The notes beneath the pieces are model-generated. The model was given only the letters and a program-made list of their open reading frames with translations. It ran no database searches and had not been told where the DNA came from. 64,000 nucleotides of DNA, taken from assembly GCF_003752405.1 (NCBI RefSeq), contig NZ_RKHK01000001.1, positions 2,046,001 to 2,110,000 on the forward strand, given 5' to 3'. The stretch is from Bogoriella caseilytica (lineage in GTDB: Bacteria > Actinomycetota > Actinomycetes > Actinomycetales > Actinomycetaceae). The position numbers and the translations under genes were made by a program. Positions 53,316 through 60,797 of the stretch are shown here, piece after piece (the first letter of the stretch is position 1; the number at the start of each line of letters is the position of its first letter).

Positions 53316-53920
53316 TGCGTCGCGCACCGACTCGGCTCAATCGATTCGCACTGGCCCTGATCGGGCTGAGCATGATCCTCGTCAGCCTGGTCGGCGTCGT
53401 GATCGCTTTCAACCTCAGCTCCCAGCTCCCTGACCTGGGACTGCCCTGGCCGGGTTCGGATCAGGCGGTGCTCCCGGAGGGCGAGTGGCGCGCCGAGCCC
53501 TGGCTGCCCGGCGCGCTGGCCGCACTCGGTGTGGTGGTCGCCGTCCTCGGCCTGATGTGGCTCATCGCCCAGCTGCCGCACCCGCATTCGGGCCCACCCT
53601 TCCGCCTCCACGACAGCGCCGAGCGCGGCCTCACCCGCGTGGCGCCGGAGGTGCTGGTGGCGGCGGTCGAGGAGCAGGCCCGCGCCCTTCCCGGTGTGCA
53701 CGGCGCCTCGGCGGCCGTGTACGGCATGGCAGCCCGGCCGGAGATCGCCCTGCGGCTGTCGGTGGTCGACAGCGTTGACCTCGCGCGGACCCTGGCCCAG
53801 GTCGAGAACGAGGTCGTGGCCGGCGTGAGCACAGCTCTGGACAGCCAGGTCGAGCAACTGTCGGTGGTCATCGACGTTGACCGGCGCTCGAACCGATCGG
53901 CCAGCGAGATCACCCTGTGA
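53315..53920 (+). CDS. AmaP-like alkaline shock membrane anchor
   Basis: A 201-residue protein with two helices (LIGLSMILVSLVGVVIAFNL and AALGVVVAVLGLMWLIAQL) joined by an outside loop, and a cytoplasmic C-terminal domain with Asp23-like strands (LPGVHGASAAVYGMAARPEIALRLSVVD). This is the AmaP layout: it tethers Asp23 to the membrane. The ATG lies in a TGATG overlap. The open frame runs further upstream but only as antisense/out-of-frame sequence of the previous gene. Confidence 0.8.
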   Translation: MRRAPTRLNRFALALIGLSMILVSLVGVVIAFNLSSQLPDLGLPWPGSDQAVLPEGEWRAEPWLPGALAALGVVVAVLGLMWLIAQLPHPHSGPPFRLHDSAERGLTRVAPEVLVAAVEEQARALPGVHGASAAVYGMAARPEIALRLSVVDSVDLARTLAQVENEVVAGVSTALDSQVEQLSVVIDVDRRSNRSASEITL

Positions 53921-54008
53921 CAGTGCGCAGGCGGGTGGGTGTGCCCGGCGATAGCGTGAGGAGCGCGCTCGCCGGGCCGCCGGCCACCGGGAGCGAAAGG
54001 AGGAGGGG

Positions 54009-54602
54009 ATGACCGCCGAAGGTCTCGCGGACCAGGCATTCGGGGACGTCGCCGAGGCCACGGTCGTCGGTCGCGCGCAAGACGGCGACCTCGATGCCTT
54101 CGAGTCACTGGTCCGTCACTACCAAGGTCCCCTGTTCCGCTTGGCCCTGCGTCTGATGCGCGATCGAGGCGACGCGGAAGACGCCCTGCAGGACGCCATG
54201 GTGCAGGTGTGGCGCAAACTGCCGGCCCTGGACGATCCACAGGCCTTCCGGCGCTGGATCTACCAGATCATGACGCGCCGCTGCATGAGTGTGCTCCGCA
54301 CGCGCACGCGACAAGGGGTACAGCCTGCGCAGGAGGACGAGCTCGATATGGCACTGACAGCCCAGCGCGGTACCGGTGAGGACCCGGCTGTGGTGGCGGC
54401 GCAGCGGGCGCAGCTCAGGGATCTGAACGACGCCCTCGCGCTCTTGCCCGAGGACCAGCGCGTCTGCTGGGTGATGCGAGAGCTGCACGAACTGTCGTAT
54501 GCCGAGATCGCCTTCGCCACCAACCTCACTGAGGCCACGGTGCGCGGGCGACTGATGCGGGCGCGGCGGAACCTGTTGAAGGGAATGGACGCATGGCGAT
54601 GA
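54009..54602 (+). CDS. ECF-type RNA polymerase sigma factor
   Basis: A 197-residue sigma-70 family protein. Region 2 (about residues 30–100) contains FESLVRHYQGPLFRLALRLM and DAEDALQDAMVQVWRKL; region 4 (about 135–190) contains LPEDQRVCWVMRELHELSYAEIA and ATVRGRLMRARRNLL. AGGAGGGG precedes the ATG. The gene overlaps by 10 bases a protein with an anti-sigma zinc motif. A stress-responsive sigma dedicated to this operon is the likely reading; its promoter targets are not proven here. Confidence 0.92.
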   Translation: MTAEGLADQAFGDVAEATVVGRAQDGDLDAFESLVRHYQGPLFRLALRLMRDRGDAEDALQDAMVQVWRKLPALDDPQAFRRWIYQIMTRRCMSVLRTRTRQGVQPAQEDELDMALTAQRGTGEDPAVVAAQRAQLRDLNDALALLPEDQRVCWVMRELHELSYAEIAFATNLTEATVRGRLMRARRNLLKGMDAWR

Positions 54603-55327
54603 CACCTGGCCCGAGTGGCCTCCCCCCAGAACCCCCCAGCTCTGGCACCCCCGGCTCGCCCGTGAGTGGCCCTCGGCCGGCACCGGTGGTCACCGACGAT
54701 CTCCGTCTGGAGTGCGGGCGCGACATGGACGAGCTCTGGGACGGGCTGGGCGAGCCCGCTTCCAGTCATGAGCGCACCTGCCCCGCCTGCCGGCGAGCGC
54801 GCGCGGCCATGGCCCCACTGGCCAAGGCGACCTCTCAGCTGCGGGCGCAGGAACATGAGGAGCCGGCCTGGGAGCCAGGCCCGCAGGTGCTGTCGCGCGT
54901 GATGGCAGTGGCTCGCGCCGAGGTCCGGCGGAGCAAGCGACTCCCGCTCGATGAGCCCGAGGGTGCTGTGGCTCCCCCAGAACGTGCACCGCTGACGGTG
55001 AGCGAGCAGACCGTCGCCGCCGTGGCCCGCCGGGCCGCCGACAGCCTGGCGGAGGTGCAGGTGCGGCGCAGCCGGGTTGAGCTCGCCCGTGCCTCCAGTG
55101 CGGCGACGGGATCAGCCACCGCCGCTGTGGCAGCGGCAGGCGGGGGCCCCACACCGCCGAGGCCGGCGCGCGTCGCCGTTTCCTTGCAGATCAGCGTCGC
55201 ACTGCGGGCGGCGATTCCCGACATTGCCCGGCAGGTGCGCGAACGGGTCCGGCAGGCCATCACCGCCGAAGTGGGCGTCGAGACCGTGGTGGTAGACATC
55301 AACGTGCAGGGAGTCCACGATGCCTGA
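54593..55327 (+). CDS. ZAS-motif anti-sigma protein fused to an Asp23-like domain
   Basis: A 244-residue soluble protein. After a Pro-rich start, residues 41–66 carry C41...H59-x3-C63-x2-C66 (SSHERTCPACRRAR), the H-x3-C-x2-C motif of zinc-binding anti-sigma factors. A long Ala/Arg-rich helical middle follows, then an Asp23-like C-terminal domain (about 190–244, PARVAVSLQISVALRAAIPDIA ... VDINVQGV). It has no membrane helix. Overlap with the sigma gene and the motif suggest it holds that sigma factor. The Asp23 half could link release to the membrane-bound Asp23 layer; this coupling is inference. Confidence 0.75.
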   Translation: MAMTPGPSGLPPEPPSSGTPGSPVSGPRPAPVVTDDLRLECGRDMDELWDGLGEPASSHERTCPACRRARAAMAPLAKATSQLRAQEHEEPAWEPGPQVLSRVMAVARAEVRRSKRLPLDEPEGAVAPPERAPLTVSEQTVAAVARRAADSLAEVQVRRSRVELARASSAATGSATAAVAAAGGGPTPPRPARVAVSLQISVALRAAIPDIARQVRERVRQAITAEVGVETVVVDINVQGVHDA

Positions 55328-55685
55328 GCTTGAGCAGCACCACGACGAGACCGCTGCCGCCGCGCCAGATCTCGCACTGCGGCGCGCCGTCGTCGCCGAG
55401 GTGAACGAGGTGCCGGGCGTGGCCCGTATCGAACCCGGGCTTGCCGGCGCGATCCGTTCCTGGCTGAGCGCGGCACCCGAGCACGAGATCGGCGTCACGC
55501 TGCGTGACCGGCGCGCGTCCGTCACGGTGAACGTCGCGATCCGCGCCGGATACCGGGCGCGTGATGTTGCCCGGGACGTGCACGAACGCCTGGCGGCGGT
55601 GGTGCAGGAGCAGGGATTGGCGCCGGGCGACCTGGAAGTTTCCGTGCTCACTATCGAGCCTGCCCAGCCGCCGCGCGGCGAGTAG
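55320..55685 (+). CDS. Asp23-like small protein closing the operon
   Basis: A 121-residue protein with an Asp23-type arrangement: LRRAVVAEVNEVPGVARIEPG, HEIGVTLRDRRASVTVNVAIRAGY and LEVSVLTIEPA. It lacks membrane helices and cysteines. The start overlaps the ZAS-fusion gene by eight bases. I take it as a fourth diverged Asp23 paralogue. It is the last gene before tRNA-Tyr. Confidence 0.7.
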   Translation: MPELEQHHDETAAAAPDLALRRAVVAEVNEVPGVARIEPGLAGAIRSWLSAAPEHEIGVTLRDRRASVTVNVAIRAGYRARDVARDVHERLAAVVQEQGLAPGDLEVSVLTIEPAQPPRGE

Positions 55686-55818
55686 TGCACGAACGGCCGG
55701 TGAACGGTGGGGCGGCCGCGGTGGGGGAGTGTGACGATCCTCGCCAGGCCTGGCACCGCCCGGCGGCGCGAGCACGCTCTGAGGCTTGCTAGAGTTCCCA
55801 CTGCGCATTTGCGCACCC

Positions 55819-55900
55819 GGCGGGTTGCCCGAGCGGCCAAAGGGAGCTGACTGTAAATCAGCCGCGTCACGCTACACAGGTTCGAATCCTGTACCCGCCA
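55819..55900 (+). tRNA. tRNA-Tyr (GTA)
   Basis: An 82-base class II tRNA. Acceptor arms GGCGGGT/ACCCGCC pair fully, the anticodon stem-loop is GCTGA-CTGTAAA-TCAGC with GTA at 55853–55855, there is a long variable arm, and the T-arm contains GGTTCGAATCC. The discriminator is A. CCA is not encoded. Confidence 0.96.
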
Positions 55901-56048
55901 CGGATCGGAACGGTGAGAGATCACCGGACCGACGGCGTCTGGTGGTCCCGTTCTCGGGTCCGGTTCTGGCGTTGTGAGTGGACTCACCTGGTTCCAGGGG
56001 GCTGCGGATTTCCCGCAGTCTGCCGCACCGGGTAGGCTCATCTGCGCT

Positions 56049-56121
56049 GCCCCGATAGCTCAGTCGGCAGAGCGTCTCCATGGTAAGGAGAAGGTCAAGG
56101 GTTCGATTCCCTTTCGGGGCT
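56049..56121 (+). tRNA. tRNA-Thr (GGT)
   Basis: A 73-base tRNA with acceptor GCCCCGA/TCGGGGC, anticodon stem-loop TCTCC-ATGGTAA-GGAGA (GGT at 56082–56084) and T-arm AGGGTTCGATTCCCT. The discriminator is T. Confidence 0.96.
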
Positions 56122-56136
56122 CTGGTACCTCCCGGC

Positions 56137-56163
56137 AAACGCCCGCCTCCACGGCGGGCGTTT
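56137..56163 (+). terminator. Terminator-like hairpin after tRNA-Thr
   Basis: A perfect 11-bp stem AAACGCCCGCC/GGCGGGCGTTT with a 5-base loop lies between tRNA-Thr and tRNA-Met and ends in TTT. Confidence 0.75.
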
Positions 56164-56178
56164 CCTGGCAGAGGGCCT

Positions 56179-56252
56179 GGCGGGGTAGCTCAGACGGTTA
56201 GAGCGCACGACTCATAATCGTGAGGTCGCGGGTTCGATCCCCGCTCCCGCTA
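56179..56252 (+). tRNA. tRNA-Met (CAT)
   Basis: A 74-base tRNA. The acceptor pairs GGCGGGG/TCCCGCT with two G·U pairs at its ends; the anticodon stem-loop is CACGA-CTCATAA-TCGTG (CAT at 56213–56215). A lysidine-modified isoleucine tRNA cannot be excluded by anticodon alone, but the context matches elongator Met. Its last 30 bases recur at 57822–57851. Confidence 0.93.
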
Positions 56253-56260
56253 CTGTCAAC

Positions 56261-56295
56261 GGAAGGCTCGGACTCGCGAAGAGTCCGAGCCTTCC
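56261..56295. terminator. Bidirectional terminator between tRNA-Met and ompA-like gene
   Basis: A perfect 15-bp stem (GGAAGGCTCGGACTC with its complement) and a GCGAA loop separates tRNA-Met from the convergent OmpA-domain gene. Confidence 0.85.
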
Positions 56296-56333
56296 GTCGT
56301 TCACGGGCCGATCCGTCGCCGCCGCCCGGATCC

Positions 56334-56936
56334 TCAGTTCTCGCCGTAGCTGATCTCCACGCGCCGGTTGGCGGCGAAGGTCGCCGGATCGTCCGGGTCC
56401 TCGGTGGCTGCCGGCTCGGAATCGCCAGCGCCTGAGACTTCCAGGTCCAGGTCGGAGCGCTCGCTGCGCAGCACCTCGGCCACCGCTTCGGCACGGTTCT
56501 CGGAGAGCTCCTGGTTGTCGAAGTCCTCACCGGTGGGCCGCGAATCGGTGTGCCCCACCACCGAGACCGTGGCGCCCTCCGGAATCTCCTCCACCAGCTC
56601 CACGATGCGCGCGGGGGCGGAGGAGGGCAGCTCCCAGCTGTTCGCGCGGAAGAGCACATCGGTCTGCAAAGTGATCAGAGCGTCGTCCTCGTCCTCGTCC
56701 TCGTCCTCCGCTCCGCCGCCGAGTTCGATGATGTTCTCCGAGATGTCCCACGCGCGGATCGAGGCATCGAGGTCTCCCTGGCTGACACCGCCCTCCGGCT
56801 CCGGGGGTGGGCCGCTGGGGGCAGCCGCAGCGGAGGGCATGAGTCCGGCGGCCACAGCGAGGGCAAGAGCGGCTGCGGTGCAGCGGCGAAGGGTGGCCGA
56901 GGGGGTAGCGGGGGAGCGGGTGTGACGGCGGCTCAT
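56334..56936 (-). CDS. Secreted OmpA-domain protein
   Basis: A 200-residue exported protein. The Sec signal is basic, hydrophobic and ends PSAAAA near residue 38. An acidic Glu/Asp run (about residues 75–85) precedes the OmpA-like peptidoglycan-binding domain (about 95–200) with VSVVGHTDSRPTGEDFDNQELSENRAEAV and AANRRVEISYG. It overlaps the upstream lipoprotein gene by four bases. Together the two genes match the domains found fused in the protein at 26610–28223. Confidence 0.85.
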   Translation of the reverse strand: MSRRHTRSPATPSATLRRCTAAALALAVAAGLMPSAAAAPSGPPPEPEGGVSQGDLDASIRAWDISENIIELGGGAEDEDEDEDDALITLQTDVLFRANSWELPSSAPARIVELVEEIPEGATVSVVGHTDSRPTGEDFDNQELSENRAEAVAEVLRSERSDLDLEVSGAGDSEPAATEDPDDPATFAANRRVEISYGEN

Positions 56937-57589
56937 CGCTCGATCTCCACGTCCTCGAACTCCACCGCGCCCGGGATCACCGTGACCGTGATGGTGTCGA
57001 TGTCGTCCACCGGAGCGGCGTAGTAGGCCCAGTAGGGCGCCGTCTGACCGCTCTCGTAGCGGTGGCCGGCATTCGTGGAAGGCGTTGACCAGCGGTCGTG
57101 ACCGGTGCCGATGACGGTGTACTGCTTCAGGTGCTCCCGGTCATTGAGTTCCGGGTACACCGAGCCGCCCATCATGGCGTAGATGTTCATCGGGTTGTTC
57201 CCGTAGAACTGCCCGGTGAAGGACAGCTCCAGGAGCATCACCTCGCCCTCCACGCGCAGACCGTGCAAGCCCACGTCCACGGTGGTGCTGGAGTCCCCGG
57301 GAAGCTCGTAGGAGATGGTCTCGATCGCGTCCTGCGGATCCAGGGGGCCGATCGCCTCGCCCGCGTCGTCCCGGTCGTCCGTGTCGTCCCGGTTGTCCGC
57401 GTCGTCGTCTTCGTTGTCCTGGTCCTCGGGGTCCGCAGTGGGCTCAGGATCGGGAGCAGTGGACTCCTCCTGCGCCGGGGCGTCTTCGAAGTCGGCGTCC
57501 TGTTGGCCGTCGTTCCCGCAGGCTGTCAGCGCGGTCGAAGCGAGCAGCACTCCGGCCAGCGGGGCCAGGGGTCGGATCGAACGTCTCAT
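56933..57589 (-). CDS. Lipoprotein of unknown function paired with the OmpA-domain protein
   Basis: A 218-residue exported protein with a lipobox LTAC (Cys about 24). A highly acidic Asp/Glu linker to about residue 75 leads to a beta-rich domain (about 85–218) with VDVGLHGLRVEGEVMLLELSF and VDDIDTITVTVIPGAVEFEDVEIE. The domain resembles residues about 70–215 of the OmpA-domain lipoprotein at 26610–28223. GGAG lies 11 bases before the ATG at 57589; ATG 57598 and GTG 57601 are alternatives. No known catalytic motif is seen. Confidence 0.7.
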   Translation of the reverse strand: MRRSIRPLAPLAGVLLASTALTACGNDGQQDADFEDAPAQEESTAPDPEPTADPEDQDNEDDDADNRDDTDDRDDAGEAIGPLDPQDAIETISYELPGDSSTTVDVGLHGLRVEGEVMLLELSFTGQFYGNNPMNIYAMMGGSVYPELNDREHLKQYTVIGTGHDRWSTPSTNAGHRYESGQTAPYWAYYAAPVDDIDTITVTVIPGAVEFEDVEIER

Positions 57590-57778
57590 GGGGTCCATCA
57601 CTCCAGGATCGGCGAGCAGTGTCGTACGTGGGTCGGTGGAAGCTGCGAAATGGTTGCACGTGATCTGGGGTCACGCTCCAGCCCTTTCGATGGGACCGCT
57701 GTGTGGTCAGTTGCACGTACATCGCTGTTTGCTGGCTGCGTGCGCGGGGACTAGAGTCGGCTGGTGGGTTCCGGCCCA

Positions 57779-57850
57779 AGCGGAATACCTGATCGGCAGG
57801 ACTCACGGCTCGTGTCCGTGGGGTCGCGGGTTCGATCCCCGCTCCCGCTA
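57779..57850 (+). tRNA. Degenerate tRNA-like sequence (anticodon CGT), 3' part identical to tRNA-Met
   Basis: The last 30 bases through 57851 equal the 3' end of tRNA-Met (56224–56253). The anticodon arm CACGG-CTCGTGT-CCGTG pairs perfectly and would present CGT (Thr). The acceptor AGCGGAA/TCCCGCT has one mismatch. The D-arm does not form a normal four-pair stem with a standard loop. It may be a divergent tRNA gene, a decayed one, or an attachment-site remnant of an insertion at tRNA-Met; the sequence does not settle which. Confidence 0.5.
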
Positions 57851-57920
57851 CCGAGCACCAGTTCCATGGATGCGAGGCGGCCCAGGAGCTGCCAAGACAC
57901 GACAACTGTGAGGAACCACC

Positions 57921-58091
57921 GTGGCCAGCAAGTCCTCTGATGTTCGCCCCAAGATCACCCTCGCGTGCGAGGCGTGCAAGGAGCGCAACTACATCACCAA
58001 GAAGAACCGTCGGAACAACCCCGACCGGCTCGAGCTCCCCAAGTACTGCCCGCGCTGCAACTCCAAGACGGCGCACCGCGAGACGCGCTGA
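57921..58091 (+). CDS. rpmG: 50S ribosomal protein L33
   Basis: A 56-residue ribosomal protein, too short for many gene finders. It starts with GTG at 57921 after a GAGGA site and reads [19 protein letters not shown], continuing with [22 protein letters not shown] and [14 protein letters not shown]. The two Cys pairs (CEAC and CPRC) make this the zinc-binding form of L33. Placement after tRNA genes and before the MaoC pair and murB is the usual actinobacterial order. Confidence 0.95.
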   Translation: MASKSSDVRPKITLACEACKERNYITKKNRRNNPDRLELPKYCPRCNSKTAHRETR

Positions 58092-58164
58092 GCCCGGCCC
58101 TGCGCACGCAGCGGTGAGCCCTCCGGCTTCGGCTGCTGGCGCAGGTCCCAGCTAGGCTGTCCCG

Positions 58165-58644
58165 GTGAGCCAGGACAGCACCCGCCCCACCAGCGTCGAT
58201 CAGACGCTCGTGGGGCGCACGTATTTGCCGACCGAAACCTACGAGGTCACCCGCGAGCGCATCGCCGAGTTCGCGGCCGCCACGGCGGCCACTCACCCGG
58301 CACACACCGACCTCGCCGCGGCGCGGGCGCTCGGCCACACCGACGTCGTGGCCCCGCCCACCTTCGCCGTGCTCCTTGCCCAGCGGGCCGAGCAGGTCTA
58401 CGTCGCCTCGCCGGAATCGGGCATCGACTTCTCCCGGGTGGTCCACGCCGAAGAGCAGTTCACCCACCACCGCCCCATCGTGGCCGGCGATCGGCTGCGC
58501 ACCGTGGTGCACGTGGACAAGATCCTCGAGCGCGGGCCGATCACCCTGGTGACCACCCGCGCCGAGATCTCCGATGGCGCCGATCCCGTGGCCACTGTGG
58601 TCTCGACCCTGGCCGTTCGCGGCCCCGAGGAGGATGCCGCATGA
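58165..58644 (+). CDS. MaoC-like dehydratase subunit (HadA-like)
   Basis: A 159-residue hotdog-fold protein of the FAS1-type dehydratase N-terminal class: VGRTYLPTETYEVTRERIAEFAAAT and VVHAEEQFTHHRPIVAGDRL. It lacks a clear catalytic Asp–His pair, as expected for the substrate-holding subunit. The GTG start at 58165 is used; the stop overlaps the partner gene by four bases. By homology with HadAB it would dehydrate (R)-3-hydroxyacyl thioesters; in an organism not known to make mycolates the substrate is uncertain. Confidence 0.85.
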   Translation: MSQDSTRPTSVDQTLVGRTYLPTETYEVTRERIAEFAAATAATHPAHTDLAAARALGHTDVVAPPTFAVLLAQRAEQVYVASPESGIDFSRVVHAEEQFTHHRPIVAGDRLRTVVHVDKILERGPITLVTTRAEISDGADPVATVVSTLAVRGPEEDAA

Positions 58645-59069
58645 GCGCCCCCGCACTCAGCAGCCTGGAGACCGGCCAGGAGCTCTTCTCCCGCACCGTC
58701 GAGGTCGATCGTGAGCGCCTCGTGCGCTACGCCGGCGCCTCGGGGGACCGCAACCCCATCCACTACGACGCCGCCTTCGCCGAGTCAGTGGGCCTGCCCG
58801 GCGTCATCGCCCACGGCATGCTCACCATGGGCTTGGGTGCCAGCGCGGTCGCCGAATGGGCTGGCGACCCGGGTGCGGTCATCGACTACGGCGTGCGCTT
58901 CACTCGCCCGGTACAGGTTCCGCCCACCCCGGGATCTGCGGAGGTTCAGATCGCCGGCACGGCCGGGCCGGTCGACAGTGCTGCCGGCACCGTGCGGGTC
59001 GATCTCACCGTGACCTCCGCCGGCGTGACGGTACTGGCCAAGGCTCGCGCCACGGTGCGGCTGGGCTGA
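58641..59069 (+). CDS. MaoC-like (R)-hydratase subunit (HadB-like)
   Basis: A 142-residue hotdog protein with the catalytic hydratase motif YAGASGDRNPIHYD followed by GLPGVIAHGMLTMGL (Asp and His in the first motif). It forms a heterodimer with the preceding gene and carries the active site. murB starts four bases after its stop. Confidence 0.88.
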   Translation: MSAPALSSLETGQELFSRTVEVDRERLVRYAGASGDRNPIHYDAAFAESVGLPGVIAHGMLTMGLGASAVAEWAGDPGAVIDYGVRFTRPVQVPPTPGSAEVQIAGTAGPVDSAAGTVRVDLTVTSAGVTVLAKARATVRLG

Positions 59070-59073
59070 TCCG

Positions 59074-60282
59074 GTGACTGTGCCGGCATCGCGACCTGGT
59101 CCGGCCCCGGGAGCCGCCGGCGCCGGCGAGACTCATGCCCCCTCCGTGCCGCCACGCCTGGCTGACCTCACGACCATGCGCGTGGGCGGGCCCGCGGCGA
59201 GCTATCTCGAGGCCACCACCGAGGCGGAGCTGATCGACGCGGTACGCCAGGCCGATGCCGAGGGCACCCCGCTGCTGGTGATCGGCGGTGGCTCGAACCT
59301 GCTGGTCGCCGACGAGGGGTTCGACGGCTTGGTGCTGCGCGATATCCGCTCCGGCATCGACGCCGACGCCAGCTCCGCCTGCTCCGGAGGCAACCTCACC
59401 GTCCCAGCCGGTCAGGACTGGGACGAACTGGTGGCCACTGCGGTGGCCGAAGAGTGGTCCGGCATCGAAGCGCTCTCGGGTATCCCGGGGGGTACCGGAG
59501 CTACCCCGGTGCAGAACGTGGGTGCCTACGGCCAGGAGGTCTCCCAGACCTTGGCCTCGGTACGGGTCTACGACCGCGCCACCTCCCGCATTCGCACCCT
59601 GGCCGCCAGCGAGCTAGGCCTGGGATACCGCACCTCGATCCTCAAGCGCTCCCGGCTCGAGGACGAGGCGCGCTGGCACCCCACCGGGCGGTACGTCGTC
59701 CTCGAGGTCTCCTTCCAGCTGCGCCTCGCCTCGCTCTCCGCGCCGGTGCGCTACGCCGAGCTTGCCCGGCGCCTCGGCGTCGACGTCGAGGCCCGGGTGC
59801 CCTCCTCCGAGGTGCGCGCCGCGGTGCTCGAGCTGCGCGGCTCCAAGGGCATGGTGCTCGACGCGGCCGATCACGACACCTGGTCGGCCGGCTCCTTCTT
59901 CACCAACCCGGTGCTGCCGATTGAGGACGCCGACCGGCTGCTGCCGGCCGACGCCCCGCGCTACCCGGTCGCCGACCACTCCCTGGTCGGTTGGAACGCC
60001 TGTGCCGCGCCGGCAGTCGATGGCCTGGTGAAGACCTCGGCGGCCTGGCTGATCGACCACGCCGGCTTCAGCAAGGGACACCGGGGCGGCGGTGCATCGG
60101 GTGGTTCGGCAGCTTCAGGCCCGGCCGCGCTGTCGAGCAAGCACGTGCTTGCTCTGACCAACCGCGGCGGCGCTACCGCAGCGGACATGGTGGCCCTGGC
60201 CCGCGAGATCCGCGACGGCGTCCGGCAGCGCTTCGGCGTCGACCTCGAACCCGAGCCCGTCCTGATCGGCGTCGAACTCTAA
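59074..60282 (+). CDS. murB: UDP-N-acetylenolpyruvoylglucosamine reductase
   Basis: A 402-residue flavoenzyme that reduces UDP-GlcNAc-enolpyruvate to UDP-MurNAc in peptidoglycan synthesis. The FAD domain has TTMRVGGPA, VIGGGSNLL and LSGIPGGTGATPVQNVGAYGQE. The substrate domain has the proton-donor Ser in SAGSFFTNP, and the C-terminal Glu lies in LEPEPVLIG. The 28 residues before LADLTTM are a variable leader after the GTG start. An insertion of Ala/Gly/Ser (about residues 335–350) makes it somewhat longer than usual. Confidence 0.96.
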   Translation: MTVPASRPGPAPGAAGAGETHAPSVPPRLADLTTMRVGGPAASYLEATTEAELIDAVRQADAEGTPLLVIGGGSNLLVADEGFDGLVLRDIRSGIDADASSACSGGNLTVPAGQDWDELVATAVAEEWSGIEALSGIPGGTGATPVQNVGAYGQEVSQTLASVRVYDRATSRIRTLAASELGLGYRTSILKRSRLEDEARWHPTGRYVVLEVSFQLRLASLSAPVRYAELARRLGVDVEARVPSSEVRAAVLELRGSKGMVLDAADHDTWSAGSFFTNPVLPIEDADRLLPADAPRYPVADHSLVGWNACAAPAVDGLVKTSAAWLIDHAGFSKGHRGGGASGGSAASGPAALSSKHVLALTNRGGATAADMVALAREIRDGVRQRFGVDLEPEPVLIGVEL

Positions 60283-60292
60283 GCCGGGGCGC

Positions 60293-60308
60293 GGGAGCTC
60301 GGGCTCCC
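60293..60308 (+). terminator. Short hairpin after murB
   Basis: GGGAGC-TCGG-GCTCCC, a 6-bp stem with a tetraloop, starts ten bases after the murB stop. A TTTTT run follows only 30 bases later, so the assignment is tentative. Confidence 0.45.
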
Positions 60309-60347
60309 CCAGGCCGCCCCTCACCGTCACCGCCCCCATTTTTCGGC

Positions 60348-60419
60348 CGATTGTGCTCACTTTTCGTCGTCGTCCCAGCGTCTTCCTGCCCCCAGAGCGA
60401 CGTCAATCGAGCACAAACG
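60348..60419 (+). repeat. 72-bp intergenic element, copy A
   Basis: It starts CGATTGTGCTCACT, carries AGAGCGACGT at offset 46 and ends GAGCACAAACG. The ends are an imperfect inverted repeat (11-base arms, one mismatch). A second element of identical length and internal spacing is at 61833–61904. The two flank the GntR/membrane-protein operon. Confidence 0.7.
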
Positions 60420-60437
60420 TCTCGGGGAGAGAGAGCC

Positions 60438-60797
60438 TCAGGTGAGGCTGCCGCGGACGACGTCGAGGATCTCGTTGTCGCTCAGTCCGGCCTCCCGCGC
60501 CTGGCGCACGAGATCTCGCACCGCCCGCCGGATCGCTACGCGGGACTCGTGGCTCTCAGCGGTGACCACCGTGCCGTGCCGAGGGCGGGAGGACACTACG
60601 CCCTGGCCCTCCAGCTCGGAGTAGGCGCGGCGGACGGTTCCCACGGCTACCCCGAGGTCAGCCGCCAGATCTCGCACGGTGGGTAGCCGGTCTCCAGGGC
60701 AGAGGTGCCCAGCTGCGACCAGTCCGGCGATCTGTTCACGAATCTGCTCGAAGGGCGGGGAGCCGGAGTCCAGCGCAATGGTGATCTGCATGATCAT
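60438..60797 (-). CDS. GntR-family regulator (short, YtrA subfamily)
   Basis: A 119-residue regulator with the winged helix-turn-helix PPFEQIREQIAGLVAAGHLCPGDRLPTVRDLAADLGVAVGTVRRAYSELEGQGVV, quoted here by position as residues about 14–68, and a short helical C-terminus that is too small for a ligand domain. This is the YtrA-like class, which usually controls a co-transcribed membrane protein or ABC exporter. Its ATG overlaps the membrane-protein stop (ATGA). A 9-bp inverted repeat upstream of the operon is the probable operator. Confidence 0.88.
   Translation of the reverse strand: MIMQITIALDSGSPPFEQIREQIAGLVAAGHLCPGDRLPTVRDLAADLGVAVGTVRRAYSELEGQGVVSSRPRHGTVVTAESHESRVAIRRAVRDLVRQAREAGLSDNEILDVVRGSLT

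Noticed and set aside
57650-57725. Two copies of GTTGCACGT in the lipoprotein promoter region
   Set aside because: Nine bases repeated twice is too short to interpret, and no inverted symmetry or fixed spacing to a promoter was seen.
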